NCBI GenBank assembly: GCA_023333565.1
Contig: JAJKFH010000102.1
Coordinates: 1,302,001-1,366,000 of the forward strand
Source of the DNA: Puffinus mauretanicus
Lineage: Eukaryota; Chordata; Aves; Procellariiformes; Procellariidae
Direction: 5' to 3'
Length of the DNA: 64,000 nucleotides
Shown: piece after piece, positions 53,259-64,000 of the stretch
Layout: each line of letters opens with the position of its first letter
How positions within the stretch are numbered: the first letter of the stretch is position 1
Program-made: the position numbers and the translations under genes
Notes under the pieces: model-generated
What the model saw: only the letters and a program-made list of their open reading frames with translations
Databases searched by the model: none
What the model was told of the DNA's origin: nothing

Positions 53259-53580
53259 TCAAGGGGGGCAGCAGAGGGGGAGATGCTGATCTCCTCTCTC
53301 TGGTGACCAGCGATAGGACATGAAGAAATGGAACGAAGCTGCGTCAGGGAAAGTTCAGGTTTGACATTAGGAAAAGGTTTTTCACTGCGGGTGGTCAGTC
53401 AACTGGAACAGGCTCCCCAGGGAAGTGGTCACGGCACCAAGCCTGTCAGAGTTCAAGAAGCATCTGGACGATGCTCTTAATCATATGGTTTAGTTTTAGG
53501 TAGTCCTGCGAGGAGCAGGGAGTTGGACTCAATGACCCTTATGGGTCCCTTCCAATTTGAGATATTCTATGATTCTGTTA
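53259..53580 (+). mobile_element. CR1 LINE 3' end fragment
   Basis: This is the terminal 320 bases of a CR1 element, in the ERC1 direction. Characteristic blocks are present in order: ctggtgaccagcgatagg, gaacaggctccccaggga, gtcagagttcaagaagca, agttggactcaatgaccc and the family's closing octamer repeat (attctatgattctg) at 53565-53578. The 5' part is missing, as is usual for LINE insertions. The last coding part is broken by stops. It looks less degraded than the CR1 copy at 40880-42360 and has a different 3' end, so it probably belongs to another CR1 subfamily. The left edge is approximate. Confidence 0.93.
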
Positions 53581-56089
53581 TACATTGTAGAGTCTAGTAT
53601 TTCATAATACAAGGCACATTGGCAATTTTAAACTAAATAATATATTACTTCATTCCATACAGTTTTCTTTGCAGTTTTTTTCAGTAATGTTGACTATTGC
53701 ATCAGTTTAACTTACGTTGAGGAGCAAAGTGTGCTTTAAAGCAAATGAAGTTCATCTGTCTATCAGGCTTAGTAGCTGCAGCAACAGTGGACCGTCCTGT
53801 GGGTGGTGGTAATGCTACGTCAATGAAGGCTCGCGCTAAACAATCTTTCTGACATGGCTGACTGACACATAGAAATATTTTCTGAGTACCTAAGTCAGAT
53901 GAATAAAACAGGCTGTTTCTATAGCTGTGCACAAGATTTGTATATTTTTTCCTAGTGCATATATTCATTAGGAAATGTAGTATGTGTGTATACATTATAT
54001 CTTGAAGGTAAGCCTCTGTGGTGGTACGAACGTATTGTAAATGTATACTTATAAAAACACTGTTGTGTGTCAGGCGCATAACTGTGAAGGAAAAATATGT
54101 TACAATATAATTATAAATTCAAATTAACTTATGCATATTTTCAGTTAACATTTTGTCACCTTTTATTTTACAAGAAGAACATCTGAAAATACGTCAGAAA
54201 AGATAACCAGATGAGGACAATAGCTTATATTACATTCACATGTAGCATGAAAATCCATATGAGGAAAGAATTAACAGCTATATACATGCTGATGTGCATT
54301 ACAGTAAAAGATAATGAGATCAGTTTTAAAATGCAAAAAATATTCACCTTAGTACAGAAAAAATTAATTTCATAAAAGCCTTAATAAATAATAGGGCTTA
54401 TAAAGCAATTAATCTTATTGGTGAGGAAAGCTCTTCCAAAGGACTCACAGGTAACATAGTGACTTTCCACTTCTCAGGAATGCTTGATGGTCCACTGGTT
54501 TTATATTGCTTATATTCATCTTCCTGTTTTAAAATTATTTTAAAATGCGAAATCTTCTCATTTGAAAGTTTTTCTTGCTTATTGTGATTATTTTAATTCA
54601 TTCCCCATGGTGTTCAGCTGTACTTCATCACTGGAAATTCAAGAATTTCTTAGAGAAGTGGAAAGGTGTGGCTTTTTTTTTAAGTGATGCAGCTTTGTTT
54701 CATTAAAAGAAGGATAAATTCATGGAAATTAATAGTTATTTTCAGTGTCCAGACTGAGAAATCTTATGGGTTTTTTCAGCAGGCATATGGCTTAAATGGG
54801 CACCCAAAATCAAAGAATGTGAAATAATTAATTCTGAAAATCTTGGTTCGTCTTCAGCTTGAAACACTTTGGGGTTTATTTTTTTAAATCCGAAGCCTGA
54901 TTTTGATTCTACTTCCTTTTCTCTAATATATTCCGTTGTAACAGTATTTGGCATGACATGTTGTGAAATGGAGAAAGATTCTAAGCAATGGAAAAGTTTT
55001 TTCACTTTTGAGTGCTAAATTTTTTAGGAGCCTCAAAAAAAAGTAATTATCTGAAAATTGCTATTAAAAAATGCAAAAGAAATTCTTATTTCCAAAATGA
55101 GTGGGATTCTTCACTGTAATTCAACATAATAAACATTCTCATTAGATTTTTCTTCTTTTATGTGACTAGAACATGTTTTATTATTTGATTTGAGGGTGAC
55201 TCTGAAAATAAACGTCTTCTGAGATGAGGTAGTTTTGCTTTTGTTAGTTTTGTTATTGTTTCTGTTGGTTCCAGTGATAGCATTCTTTAAAGCTTTATCT
55301 CGTTGAACATGAACTGGCTTTCCAATTTTTATTAGAATCACCAGCATTCTTTTTCTCTCTGTAGTCCCATTTTAAAAAGACCTTTCAGTAGAAGATGTAC
55401 TTATAGTAATATTTGATGTTTTGTATCTCTCAGAAATTCATGTGCTCTTTATTTTATTATGATAATTCCACGTGCACATGGCAAACTGGTGTTTACTCAG
55501 TTGCTGTACATGCTAACACTAATGCTTTCTAGAAAACACTCATAAATCTCTAAGCTGTTGCCATCATTGTAATTAATTCATTCTCTTTTTGCTATCTTTA
55601 ATCCTGTGCAGTTTTTTCAGTTTTAATAAAAATACAGATGAAGGATTTCTTTAAAACCTTATGATCCCTTTGACAGGGTTATGTGCTACACGTATGTGCA
55701 TTCAAAAGAGTTTAAAGAACATTAAGTTTACAAAATGAAGCGCTCAAACTGAGGGAATTCCAGAGCTTTGTCTCTTTCTGCAGTCCTAATTAGCTTCCTT
55801 GTGCATATATATTATGACAAATCTTTATTTTCCTTTTGACTATCTCCTCATAGAATGTACCAGTTGCGGTGTGCTCGCTTAAGGTGCATACTTTCTGTAT
55901 TTTATTTTATTGTTCCAGTTCAGTATGTGGTCCGATTCTGCACATTGTTCAGTGGTGGTGTGAAGATGAAATTGTTCTATAACAATCATCAGTACTATTT
56001 CAGTGTTCAAAATAGCAACAGAACTGTCTTATTGAGCAGTGATTTGGGTGATTCCTGTTAATCAAGCTTTTGTGGTCTGTTGATATTAA

Positions 56090-56145
56090 AAATGTGTGTG
56101 TGTATTTTTAAATATTTTTTTAATATTTTTTATATATATAAAAAC
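56090..56145 (+). repeat. Short TG and TA-rich low-complexity region
   Basis: A short (TG)n run is followed by T/A runs ending in a (TA)n stretch. This is ordinary low-complexity DNA within the intron. Confidence 0.7.
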
Positions 56146-58679
56146 ATGATTCTCTGACTTCGAAGACTGAAAGTTATCTGACAGAAGAAAGAGGATTCTT
56201 TACTGAATCACAGTATGGATTCTTTATAGTTTCACAGAGCTTTCATGGTGTAAATGTTCAAGGGCTTTGGGCTTGTATATGCTAAACCTTTTACACAATT
56301 ACCTGCATGAAGTATTGTAAAAGAGAGAATTATCATTTGGTACCATGGGCATTGAGATAAGATGAGATGTGTTTTCATGCATCAAATGACTGCCTTTTAG
56401 ATTTATAGATTTCAAGTTTCACGTGACCCTCTCAGTTAATATAGTTAAACAGTTGGGGAAATTTTAGGTAATGCCATAGATACCTGTATCATTTGAAAGG
56501 TTTATTGCCCGACTTTTGTGGCTTTTTGACATCAAAGGTACAGAGTGATAGTTGTATCCTGCACATGAATTCAAGTTTCCAAACACTATGGCAGTTACGA
56601 GGATTGATCTGAGTATTACAAGCACTAGGTAATTTCAAGACTTCCATCTTTAGGAAAAGCTTTAAGAAAGCTTCAGTTTGTCTCAGAATATCTACCTAAT
56701 ATATTAGGAAGACATTCGTTTTGGTTCAGACATGAGAAGGTGAATGTCAATAGTAGTATATATCCTTATAATTACTCCTTTCTTTGAAATACATACTTTG
56801 TTTGCAGACATTTTGGATCATGCGGGAGATGATCTATTTCAGACATACTTTGATGAGGGTTGTGGCTTTATTAATATTGTCTCTTATCTAACCAGTATCT
56901 TACAGTAACACAGACCAGTTTCCCAACAGGTGAATCTAGGTTTGCAAGTTTATAAAAATTAATTAATTCCCCTAATTTTAATTTAGAAGTTGAATAAGAA
57001 TTCTCATGTGGAATTGAATGTGTTGGGCTTACATATTTTAATTTTCTGTGTTAACTTAGCTGTACTTTCTGTGTTTGTTTTATTGGACAGATAGAACCGT
57101 GTGTTGTACAAGCTGAGTTGGTGCCAACATAATATTTCCAATAAGTTGTTTAATCACTGAACAAGTCTGCTTTCAAGCTGGGCAATGCGCCCATTGCCAA
57201 TGTGCAGCACTGGGTTAGAACAACTTCACAATTATACTGGTTGTGTTTAAAAAGCATCCTGACTCAAATCAGCTGTAACCGTTGGACAAGGTAGTTAAGT
57301 ATGCCAATAATCTTTTAACATCATCAGAAAAGGACTTTCCTTTTTTTCTTGGTCTCTGGAGGCCATCAGCACTTCTTCACAGTAATAGAAGTTTGTTTAG
57401 CACCAAGGAAAACTTGCTGTCTTTGCAATTTTCTCAGCTCCAGTTGGCTTACATTGCAAAAAGCAGAGCTCAGTGTTGAACCTACATTTTTTTTGGAAGA
57501 ACTCAAAGCACTGACTAGCCATATGCCACATAATTTGAACATATATATATCACAAAGAGATATGTTCTTGATCATACTTTTGTTATGAGTTCTGAAGAAA
57601 ATATTAAAGCAATCAGAGTTGTTTGTGATCTGTTCTAAAAGTATTTCTGAAATACAGAAGAAACATTCTTCCCTCTCTGTGTGGATAACATACCAGATAG
57701 GAAGCTAGTATATCATTCTGCTTTCTAAACAGTAAATTAAAGAGCCGTCTCTACTACTTGCATGATGTTTTGGGGAAATCTTGCGACCGAAGAATCTGTC
57801 TTTTATTCCAAAATCCAAACTCCAGATATAATTATGGAGAAAAGGGCTGAGGAAGCAAAGCTAGCCTGTTTTGTTTTGATTGGACTAAAAGTTTAGACTT
57901 AAGTTCTCTGTGGTCAGGAGGCTGAGATTAAAGGGTCTGTAATTAGATTCAATACTCCATGTGTCTTAATGCCCAGAAAGGCCAAACCCTGTCTGCAGGC
58001 AATGGCAGTTGCCAGGATGATCAAAAATAATTCATAGATGCAAGTGAAAAGGAAGTTATGCACGCTTTCTGAAATAGTTTGTTCTTACTTGCTCTATCTT
58101 GTTTCTGTAAAAAGAAAGGATAGGAAATCCCTCCAAATATCTAGTAAACAAGTAGAACTTGGGGTTGAAAAGAAATAGCTTTACTTCTGCAAACAGATTG
58201 CCTAGATCTTGTAGGTAGTCCTCTATATTCAAGTCATGTTTCATTAGTTTTTCCTTTTGATCCTCCTATTTTCCTTACATTAAATATAGTGGTACCCAAA
58301 GCAAAATAGGCTATTAAATGTCTGCATTTTTTATATGTACATGTGTGTATGAACAGTGAAAAGATTTCTACATAGCACATAAACATAGTCACAAGAGCAC
58401 AGGTGCATCTTTTAATTAATAGTTTATACCAAATAATAATTAAGGTTTTTGTTTCAGAAATTTCCACATTTAGGTTAATAGTAATGAGCAAAATGAAGCT
58501 TTCTTTTGGCTGAATTAACAGCTGAGGGTAACACTTGAGGATGTGTTCGGTGTTGGTGACCTTCTGCAAACGAAGTGATGGTACTTGAGGGTTCCACTCT
58601 TCCCCAGTCCAGCTGCCCAGCGCTGGAGGTGACGGAAGCGTGCTCTGGACCACGCTCTGAATGCTCTTCTCTTTTACAG

Positions 58680-58815
58680 GCAAGTTAAAGATCAAAATAA
58701 GAAAGTAGCAAATCTGAAGCACAAAGAGCAAGTGGAGAAAAAGAAGAGTGCACAGATGCTGGAGGAGGCCAGGAGACGAGAGGATAATCTTAATGACAGC
58801 TCTCAACAGCTTCAG
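58680..58815 (+). CDS. ERC1: ERC1 internal exon E, coiled coil (45 codons + 1 nt)
   Basis: The first base (G) completes the split codon from exon D or from the microexon. Translation continues Gln-Val-Lys-Asp-Gln-Asn-Lys-Lys-Val-Ala-Asn-Leu and ends Asn-Asp-Ser-Ser-Gln-Gln-Leu-Gln. His-Lys-Glu-Gln-Val-Glu-Lys-Lys-Lys-Ser is the ERC1 form; ERC2 has His-Asn-Gln-Gln-Leu-Glu-Lys-Lys-Lys-Asn as I recall it. The segment is lysine-rich coiled coil. The exon is 136 bp, begins in phase 2 and ends on a codon boundary, with acceptor tctcttttacag and donor CAG/GTAACA. In the known protein the next residues are Asp-Ser-Leu-Arg-Lys-Lys-Asp-Asp-Arg, from an alternatively used exon that is not in this window. 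Confidence 0.97.
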
Positions 58816-61800
58816 GTAACATGGGAACTGAATTAAAGCAATGTGGCCAATCAGCCAGGCTTAGCTACCTCACGCTCCACTATACCCCCTGATCCATTTT
58901 CATAGCTGTTACTGAAGAAATTTGTTACTGGTTGTTTAAAAGGACACATCTATCCCAGAGCACTTCAAAGAAAGCAGCCTCTCTCAGTTGGCTTCGTAGC
59001 TTACCCCATTTTTATAAAAGGGAAAAATAGTTTTAGCTGTCAACTCAGTTATGAAGTGCATCATTGGAATAATTTTATCAATTCAGCATTGAGACTGGTT
59101 TGGCATTTCTTTCTTCGCTGCTCTTCTAATAGCCTTTTTCTTTAGCTGTTTTGTGTATTTTCCCAGCTGGTTTTACCTTATATTGGTGCATTTTCTTCAG
59201 TAAATGAAAGATAACCAAGTAAGTATTCTTATGGTAAATAGAAATTATTGTGAGGTAACTGGAGGACCATGTTTCTGTGTTTACTCATCCTTGTTTGACT
59301 GTGAAATCCTACTCTACCTCATGAATTCGTGGTATACTGATTAGTCAGTTTGCTTTATTTCTGAAATGATAACGTGTTGCTGCCCCACAGAATTATCTAG
59401 TTACCTCAAATCTACCTAGGCATATGAAAGTCACCAGTATGAAAGCAAGTCAAATATTTCTCAGTGTGTATATGTTGATATTAGCGGTAGATGGTTTATC
59501 AAATGGTAAGTTTTCAAGTACTGTCATAAAAATGTTAATACCGTGAAATAAAGCAAAAATATTATGATGCTAAGTGAGGAGATAATAGGTACTTTGTCTG
59601 TGATTTCTTTAATTTACAAAAATAATTTTCCTTTTGATGAGTGAAAATAAACATGGAAACAGTAATCTACCCTTGAGAGCTTTTAAAATTATTTTTTAAA
59701 TCTTTAGAGCGCAAGCCTTCTCATAGGTGTTTTCCTTTGTTATCCCAGGTTAAATCCTGTTTCTTATAACCAGCTACATATCTTAATACATCTACAATGA
59801 AGACATAGAATAAATCCTAATAGTTTACTAGGAAAGATAAATCCCCTCCTTAATTTAAGCAGATACTTCTTTACTCTGTTCTGTGGAATTCCAGGGGGAT
59901 GGTTTCAACTCTTTAAGAACTTTTGAAAGAACCACAGAAACATGTGTCCATGTGGAATGCTCTCAGATGCACCATTTTGTGGTTTTCCCCCTCAATTCCA
60001 GTCCTGTATGTGCAGGGGACTGAAATAGTTAAGTTCCAAGTCTATGAAAATGATTTCATAACTGCAGGCTTTTACAAAAGGCTGGGATGTGGGATTTCTA
60101 CATCTGCTAATGGGTTTTGTGGCTGTAATGCTATGGCAATCCACAAGGCTCTCGTTATGTGGCAGCTTAAGTTCAAATAACACAATCCTCCTTGTATTAG
60201 TGAAATGTCTTTAAAAATTCCTAAAACTAATACAATATTTGGTTAGATTTGTAATCTGCATTTGAGTAAATCTATATTTTAAGTTTGAAAAGATAAGCGG
60301 TACTTGACATTTGCCTTGCAATTGTGCGCATGATGTATTTATCAAATGATACCATTCCACAAGATGATCTTTTTTGTTTTGATGTAGCACTTTCAGATTT
60401 TAAAAGGTGTGGCTTTCTTTTCTGGCTTTTTTCCCCACAATTATTCTTTTCCTTTTCGTTTTTTTTTTTTTCTTTTACACAAATGGAATGCATTGGAAAA
60501 AGCCTGAAATTTGTTTTCTCTCCACTCCTATTTGCATACTAAAATTGCTTTTTTTTTTTCCCCCTCCTTGTAAGTAAGTTATGTAACGTGTTTGTGCAAC
60601 TACACATAGCAATGGACGGACAGTGATATTCTGTTACTGATAATTTACGTCCTGTTAAAACTATTTAACACCAGTTTCTGATACTTGAAAGAGATTGTAC
60701 AGCTTTGGTGGCAGCAGTGAGGCAGCTTTTCCTCAGAAATTAGGTGGCAAAAAATGGTGCTGCTTTGTATCAGGGTTATTTAAGAATGTATAGCTGTCCT
60801 TGTAATGTACTATCCAATTCTTTACTTACAAAGTGTTTTAGCAGTAGAGGGATCATAAATATAAAACTACGAATAGCATAGTTAGCATAATTTTACTCTA
60901 AATATTTCCTCTTTTTCAATTTCAAAGTAAGCAACTTATGTTTAGGAGCAAGAAACAAATAACTAATCGTATCTTTTGAGAAAGCCAAGTTGTTTGATAT
61001 TTTTATCTTTTTCTCCAGTGTTACTTTGTTGTACATTGGTGGTCTAATAGGGAAGCTAAAATTGGGAACAAAGATGTCAAAGTGTATGATTTTATTATCT
61101 TTACCTTTTTCCATTCAAGTTTTCCAATTAGAGATGCCTATACAGCAGTACATGCTTTTTTCCACTTTGCTTATGTTGTGTTTTCGTCTGCCCTGTGTCT
61201 GTTGCTTTCTATATAATTATATGCAAGTATTTCTGAGATTAAAAATAGAGATTATTAAATGTGTAGAAGAATTTAAGATTGAAGTGGGATGTGATAGTCA
61301 ACAATGAAATGTGTAAGTTATCATAGTATTAATATTATTTGATTTTCCCTAGTGCCTTTCCTGCTTTTGTGAACCTAATTGTCCTGTTTGGGTGGGCTCA
61401 ATTTTAGAGAGTCTTTCCCCATATTCAACACAAGGCTGAAGGGAATGCTTTCATTCACAGATGAAAAAGGTCTGTATGCTCTAATGAAAATATCAGGCTA
61501 AGGTAAAATACGGAGTGTTTAATGACAAGTGACAGGTTCAATAAAAACTCCTTCCTTTAGAAGAGCCCTCTGCTTATAGCCTCCCTCTCTCAAGGACTGC
61601 AACGTTTTGGTTTCCTGGAGGTAAAATTTACTCAGGACCACATTTCAATTTGTTAGTTATGGAGACCTGTCTTCTCCATAGACTCGAAAGGGCACTGCCT
61701 TCTAATCAATTAAAAAAAAAATTAAACCTGAGAGGAACGTAGATTTTTTTTTTTTATTTTTTTTTTTTTTAATGCAGCCATTGTTGGCTTTGGGGTCAGG

Positions 61801-64000
61801 ACACACAAGCACCAATTTCAGATAATTTTGGTCTTGGTGGTTTTGGCTGGAATTAATAATAAGACATTATGAAATGCTTAAAAATATATGATCTGCATGT
61901 TCTTCGGTTGACCGTCTGCAATCCAGTCAAATAAACACGCTCCCAAGCACATACTCCACTCCTCCTCTCTCTGTCCCTAACAGGCATGTGGTTTCTTTCT
62001 TCCTGAGTCCAGTAACAAAATGTTCGTTTGTTCAGAGAACTCTGATGGTGGAAATTTGGTATTTTGGGGAGTGGGGGAAGAATGAAAACCATAATGTCTC
62101 AATTCTAGTGAGATGGATGAATGGCTTTCCAAATTTGTCTTTTCCTCCTGGGTTCCCTTAAACCACAACTCTCCAGAGATCTGAGAGGTTAACGAGTGTC
62201 TGGTCTATAAGCAGGATAAAAAAAACAAGATGTTGAGCTCAAATAAATTTTTGCTTCAAGTAACTAAAGCTCGGCTATTGTGAAAAGGAATTGATATGCT
62301 GTCTTGTCCTAGAAAGGTAGTATTTACTGAAATTTAATGATATTTGAATCGGTACTTGGAACTGACATCTGGAAGGTAGTATGCATATTTTCTTGTTCTA
62401 TCACTCCAGCATCTTCCAGAGTTTTTAGGAGGAATTTTTAGAATATCTTGTGGCATGGAGTTGTGTACTATTGGATCTGTATTGCAGCAGCTATCCATCA
62501 GTCTTTAATTGCTACTGACAAACTGTATGTCCAGAAGCCGTGTAAAATATATTTGAATGCTTTAATGAACAACTGTAACACCGAGTAAATTTATTAATTT
62601 TTTTCTTCTTTTTCCACACCCAAGTTTAGATAATTTAATGTACAATTCCTAACCCATGAATTATATACTCAAGTATATGTTGTTTGTTCCTTGTGATTAT
62701 ATAATTCTTTTATCATATTGAGCATTAAATAGGAAAAATATCCTTCTAGTGGAAAGAACTGAATTTTCAATCGAATGTGCAATTTTTTGTTCAGTAATGC
62801 TTTTACTGGGATGCAGGCAAAGCTCGATGAAATGGTTAGGTAGCCAAATACCTTTTTATTAAATGAACCTTCTAAATTCGTTAAATATCAGGAACTATTT
62901 GATATGAGGCACCATAGCATGTACACACAGTCAGTATCAACATTAAAAAATATGAAAACCCAAGTGAAGCCCAGAACATCTGGTCTTAAATTACTGAAGA
63001 ATTTCCTCTTGACATGCTATGATTGGATCTTGAGGGTATGGTGGCTGAAGTTTTTTCATCTGATCTGTTGATGGTAATACCATGCCATGATGAAAATGAT
63101 GTTTTGTCGTCTTTCGGCTGTTAGTAAAGAGAGATCATGCTTCTCTAATTAATCTATGAACTTGCTTTTGGACAGTGTGTACAAAGCTTCTGAAGAAATG
63201 GTTAGATTTAAAGAAAAGCTTTCCAAACTTAAAGTTCAAGATTTCCCCCATAACTTTCTAGGCATCATCAGCTTTGAAGCAAATTGGTTATGCTAGTTAA
63301 ATGGTGTTACATGTTTTCCTGGGATAAGTGAATTTCAAGTGCTGAGTTCCTGGCTAATTTCTCTTCCATATAGACCCCTGCCATATCAGATTCCAGCCTT
63401 GCCTGCCAGCTGAGTGGAGTGTACTTCTTTATCCCTTGGATAGCACAGCTCAACATGTTAAGGCCCATGAAACTGTCAGCTACTCCATTTCAGCCTGGTA
63501 GAAATCTATTCTTCAATGCCATCTTGCATCTGCGGGATTTATTCCAGAGAACAGTTTGACATATCAGACCTGTATTTTCTCATTGAGCTCAGATCCATCT
63601 TTGGGAATTATTCAGATCAAAATGTTCTTTTTCTCTCCCTTCCTCTCCCAGTACTTTTTAGACATTAATTACATCAGGGAGAAGTTTGGGCCTCCCTGTC
63701 CCTGGATAATTCTCTGTGCTGCCCAGCCTTGTAGGTGTTAGTGTTCCTTGGGCCTGACTAGATGCCATTAGCACCTACGCAGGTGGCTATAATTTCACTA
63801 AGTGGTGTATTCAGTTCGAGGTCATCCTCCTTCTGTCCTCTAGGACAGAACTGATGACATAAAGTGCTGAAAGGGTATGAATTCGCTTTGCAATTCAGTT
63901 TTTAAGAAATTTGTTAGCATTTATTGAAGAGGTAACTTTTTCTTGTCAGTCACCAGATCATTCCTAGCTCACCATAAAGGATGAAGCTTAACATTGTTAC
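58816..64000 (+). other. ERC1: ERC1 intron, 5' part (next exon not in window)
   Basis: This is AT-rich intronic sequence after exon E. It contains an interrupted T-run at about 61745-61770 and further short homopolymers. I looked for the expected next exon (Asp-Ser-Leu-Arg-Lys-Lys-Asp-Asp) and found no match, so it must lie beyond 64000. No transposon, RNA gene or other coding gene was recognised. Confidence 0.8.
61745..61770 (+). repeat. Interrupted poly-T tract
   Basis: Two T-runs separated by a single A give about 26 nearly pure T. It is a simple repeat; no adjoining retroposon is recognised. Confidence 0.85.

Larger units (their letters stand above)
35804..58679 (+). other. ERC1: ERC1 intron between the microexon and exon E (22.9 kb)
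   Basis: This long intron carries two CR1 LINE fragments (about 40880-42360 and 53259-53580), an (ATT)n microsatellite (45294-45327), a perfect 10-bp-stem hairpin (53001-53028), a bulged hairpin (38754-38786) and a short TG/TA-rich region at 56090-56145. Its end is pyrimidine-rich (cttctcttttacag). The rest is AT-rich sequence in which I recognise no gene. Open frames such as 49013-49363 and 53702-54079 have no family resemblance. Confidence 0.8.

Noticed and set aside
53702..54079. 125-codon minus-strand open frame
   Set aside because: No recognised domain, in AT-rich intronic sequence; length is compatible with chance in 64 kb.
58234..58806. 190-codon open frame on the minus strand, the longest in the window
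   Set aside because: It runs antisense through most of ERC1 exon E and the intron before it. The exon's low stop density on the reverse strand explains its length, and the translation has no recognisable family.
1..64000. ERC2 rather than ERC1
   Set aside because: Exon C (SSLASSGLKKDS), exon D (ARASPE) and exon E (HKEQVEKKKS) match the ERC1 form and differ from ERC2 as I remember it.
1..64000. Bacterial-type features: CRISPR arrays, operons, ribosome binding sites, insertion sequences
   Set aside because: Spliced vertebrate exons and avian retroelements show this is a nuclear animal genome, and no spaced direct-repeat arrays were seen.

Overview
The window is an internal piece of one large vertebrate gene, ERC1 (ELKS/RAB6IP2/CAST2), read on the + strand. 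It is AT-rich, intron-dominated DNA. Five ordinary coding exons and one 12-nt microexon carry 250 codons (254 with the microexon) of the central coiled coil of the ELKS presynaptic active-zone and cortical scaffold protein. Neither end of the gene is present. The organism is almost certainly a bird: the exons read like avian ERC1, two fragments are CR1 LINEs with the usual avian 3' end, and a solo ERV LTR matches a type I remember from non-galliform birds. Placement outside the chicken lineage is tentative.

Layout: 1-9314 is the end of an upstream intron. Exons lie at 9315-9452, 10815-10955, 12051-12191, 25104-25297 and 58680-58815. The microexon is at 35792-35803, and 58816-64000 begins the next intron. 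The first three exons are all phase 0/0 and 138, 141 and 141 bp long. The fourth ends in phase 2 and the last begins in phase 2, so the 12-nt microexon between them is frame-neutral. Repeats sit only in introns: a 591-bp solo LTR on the minus strand with a 5-bp target duplication (18183-18773), an internally deleted CR1 with reverse-transcriptase remnants (about 40880-42360), a short CR1 3' end (about 53259-53580), and simple repeats.

The most interesting object is the microexon. It adds Ser-Leu-Thr-Ser between the Glu and Arg at the exon junction, so Glu-Arg-Gln-Val becomes Glu-Ser-Leu-Thr-Ser-Arg-Gln-Val. It has a good acceptor, a good donor, a pyrimidine tract and a UGCUGC element just upstream, the arrangement expected of a neural SRRM4-type microexon. 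It divides what would otherwise be a 33.4-kb intron. A four-residue insertion is the size of a coiled-coil 'stutter', so the choice may change the pitch of the ELKS rod without breaking it.

I found no other protein-coding gene, RNA gene, CRISPR array or complete mobile element. The open reading frames outside the exons lack splice context or recognisable homology and look like chance. All family identifications are from memory, without database searches.
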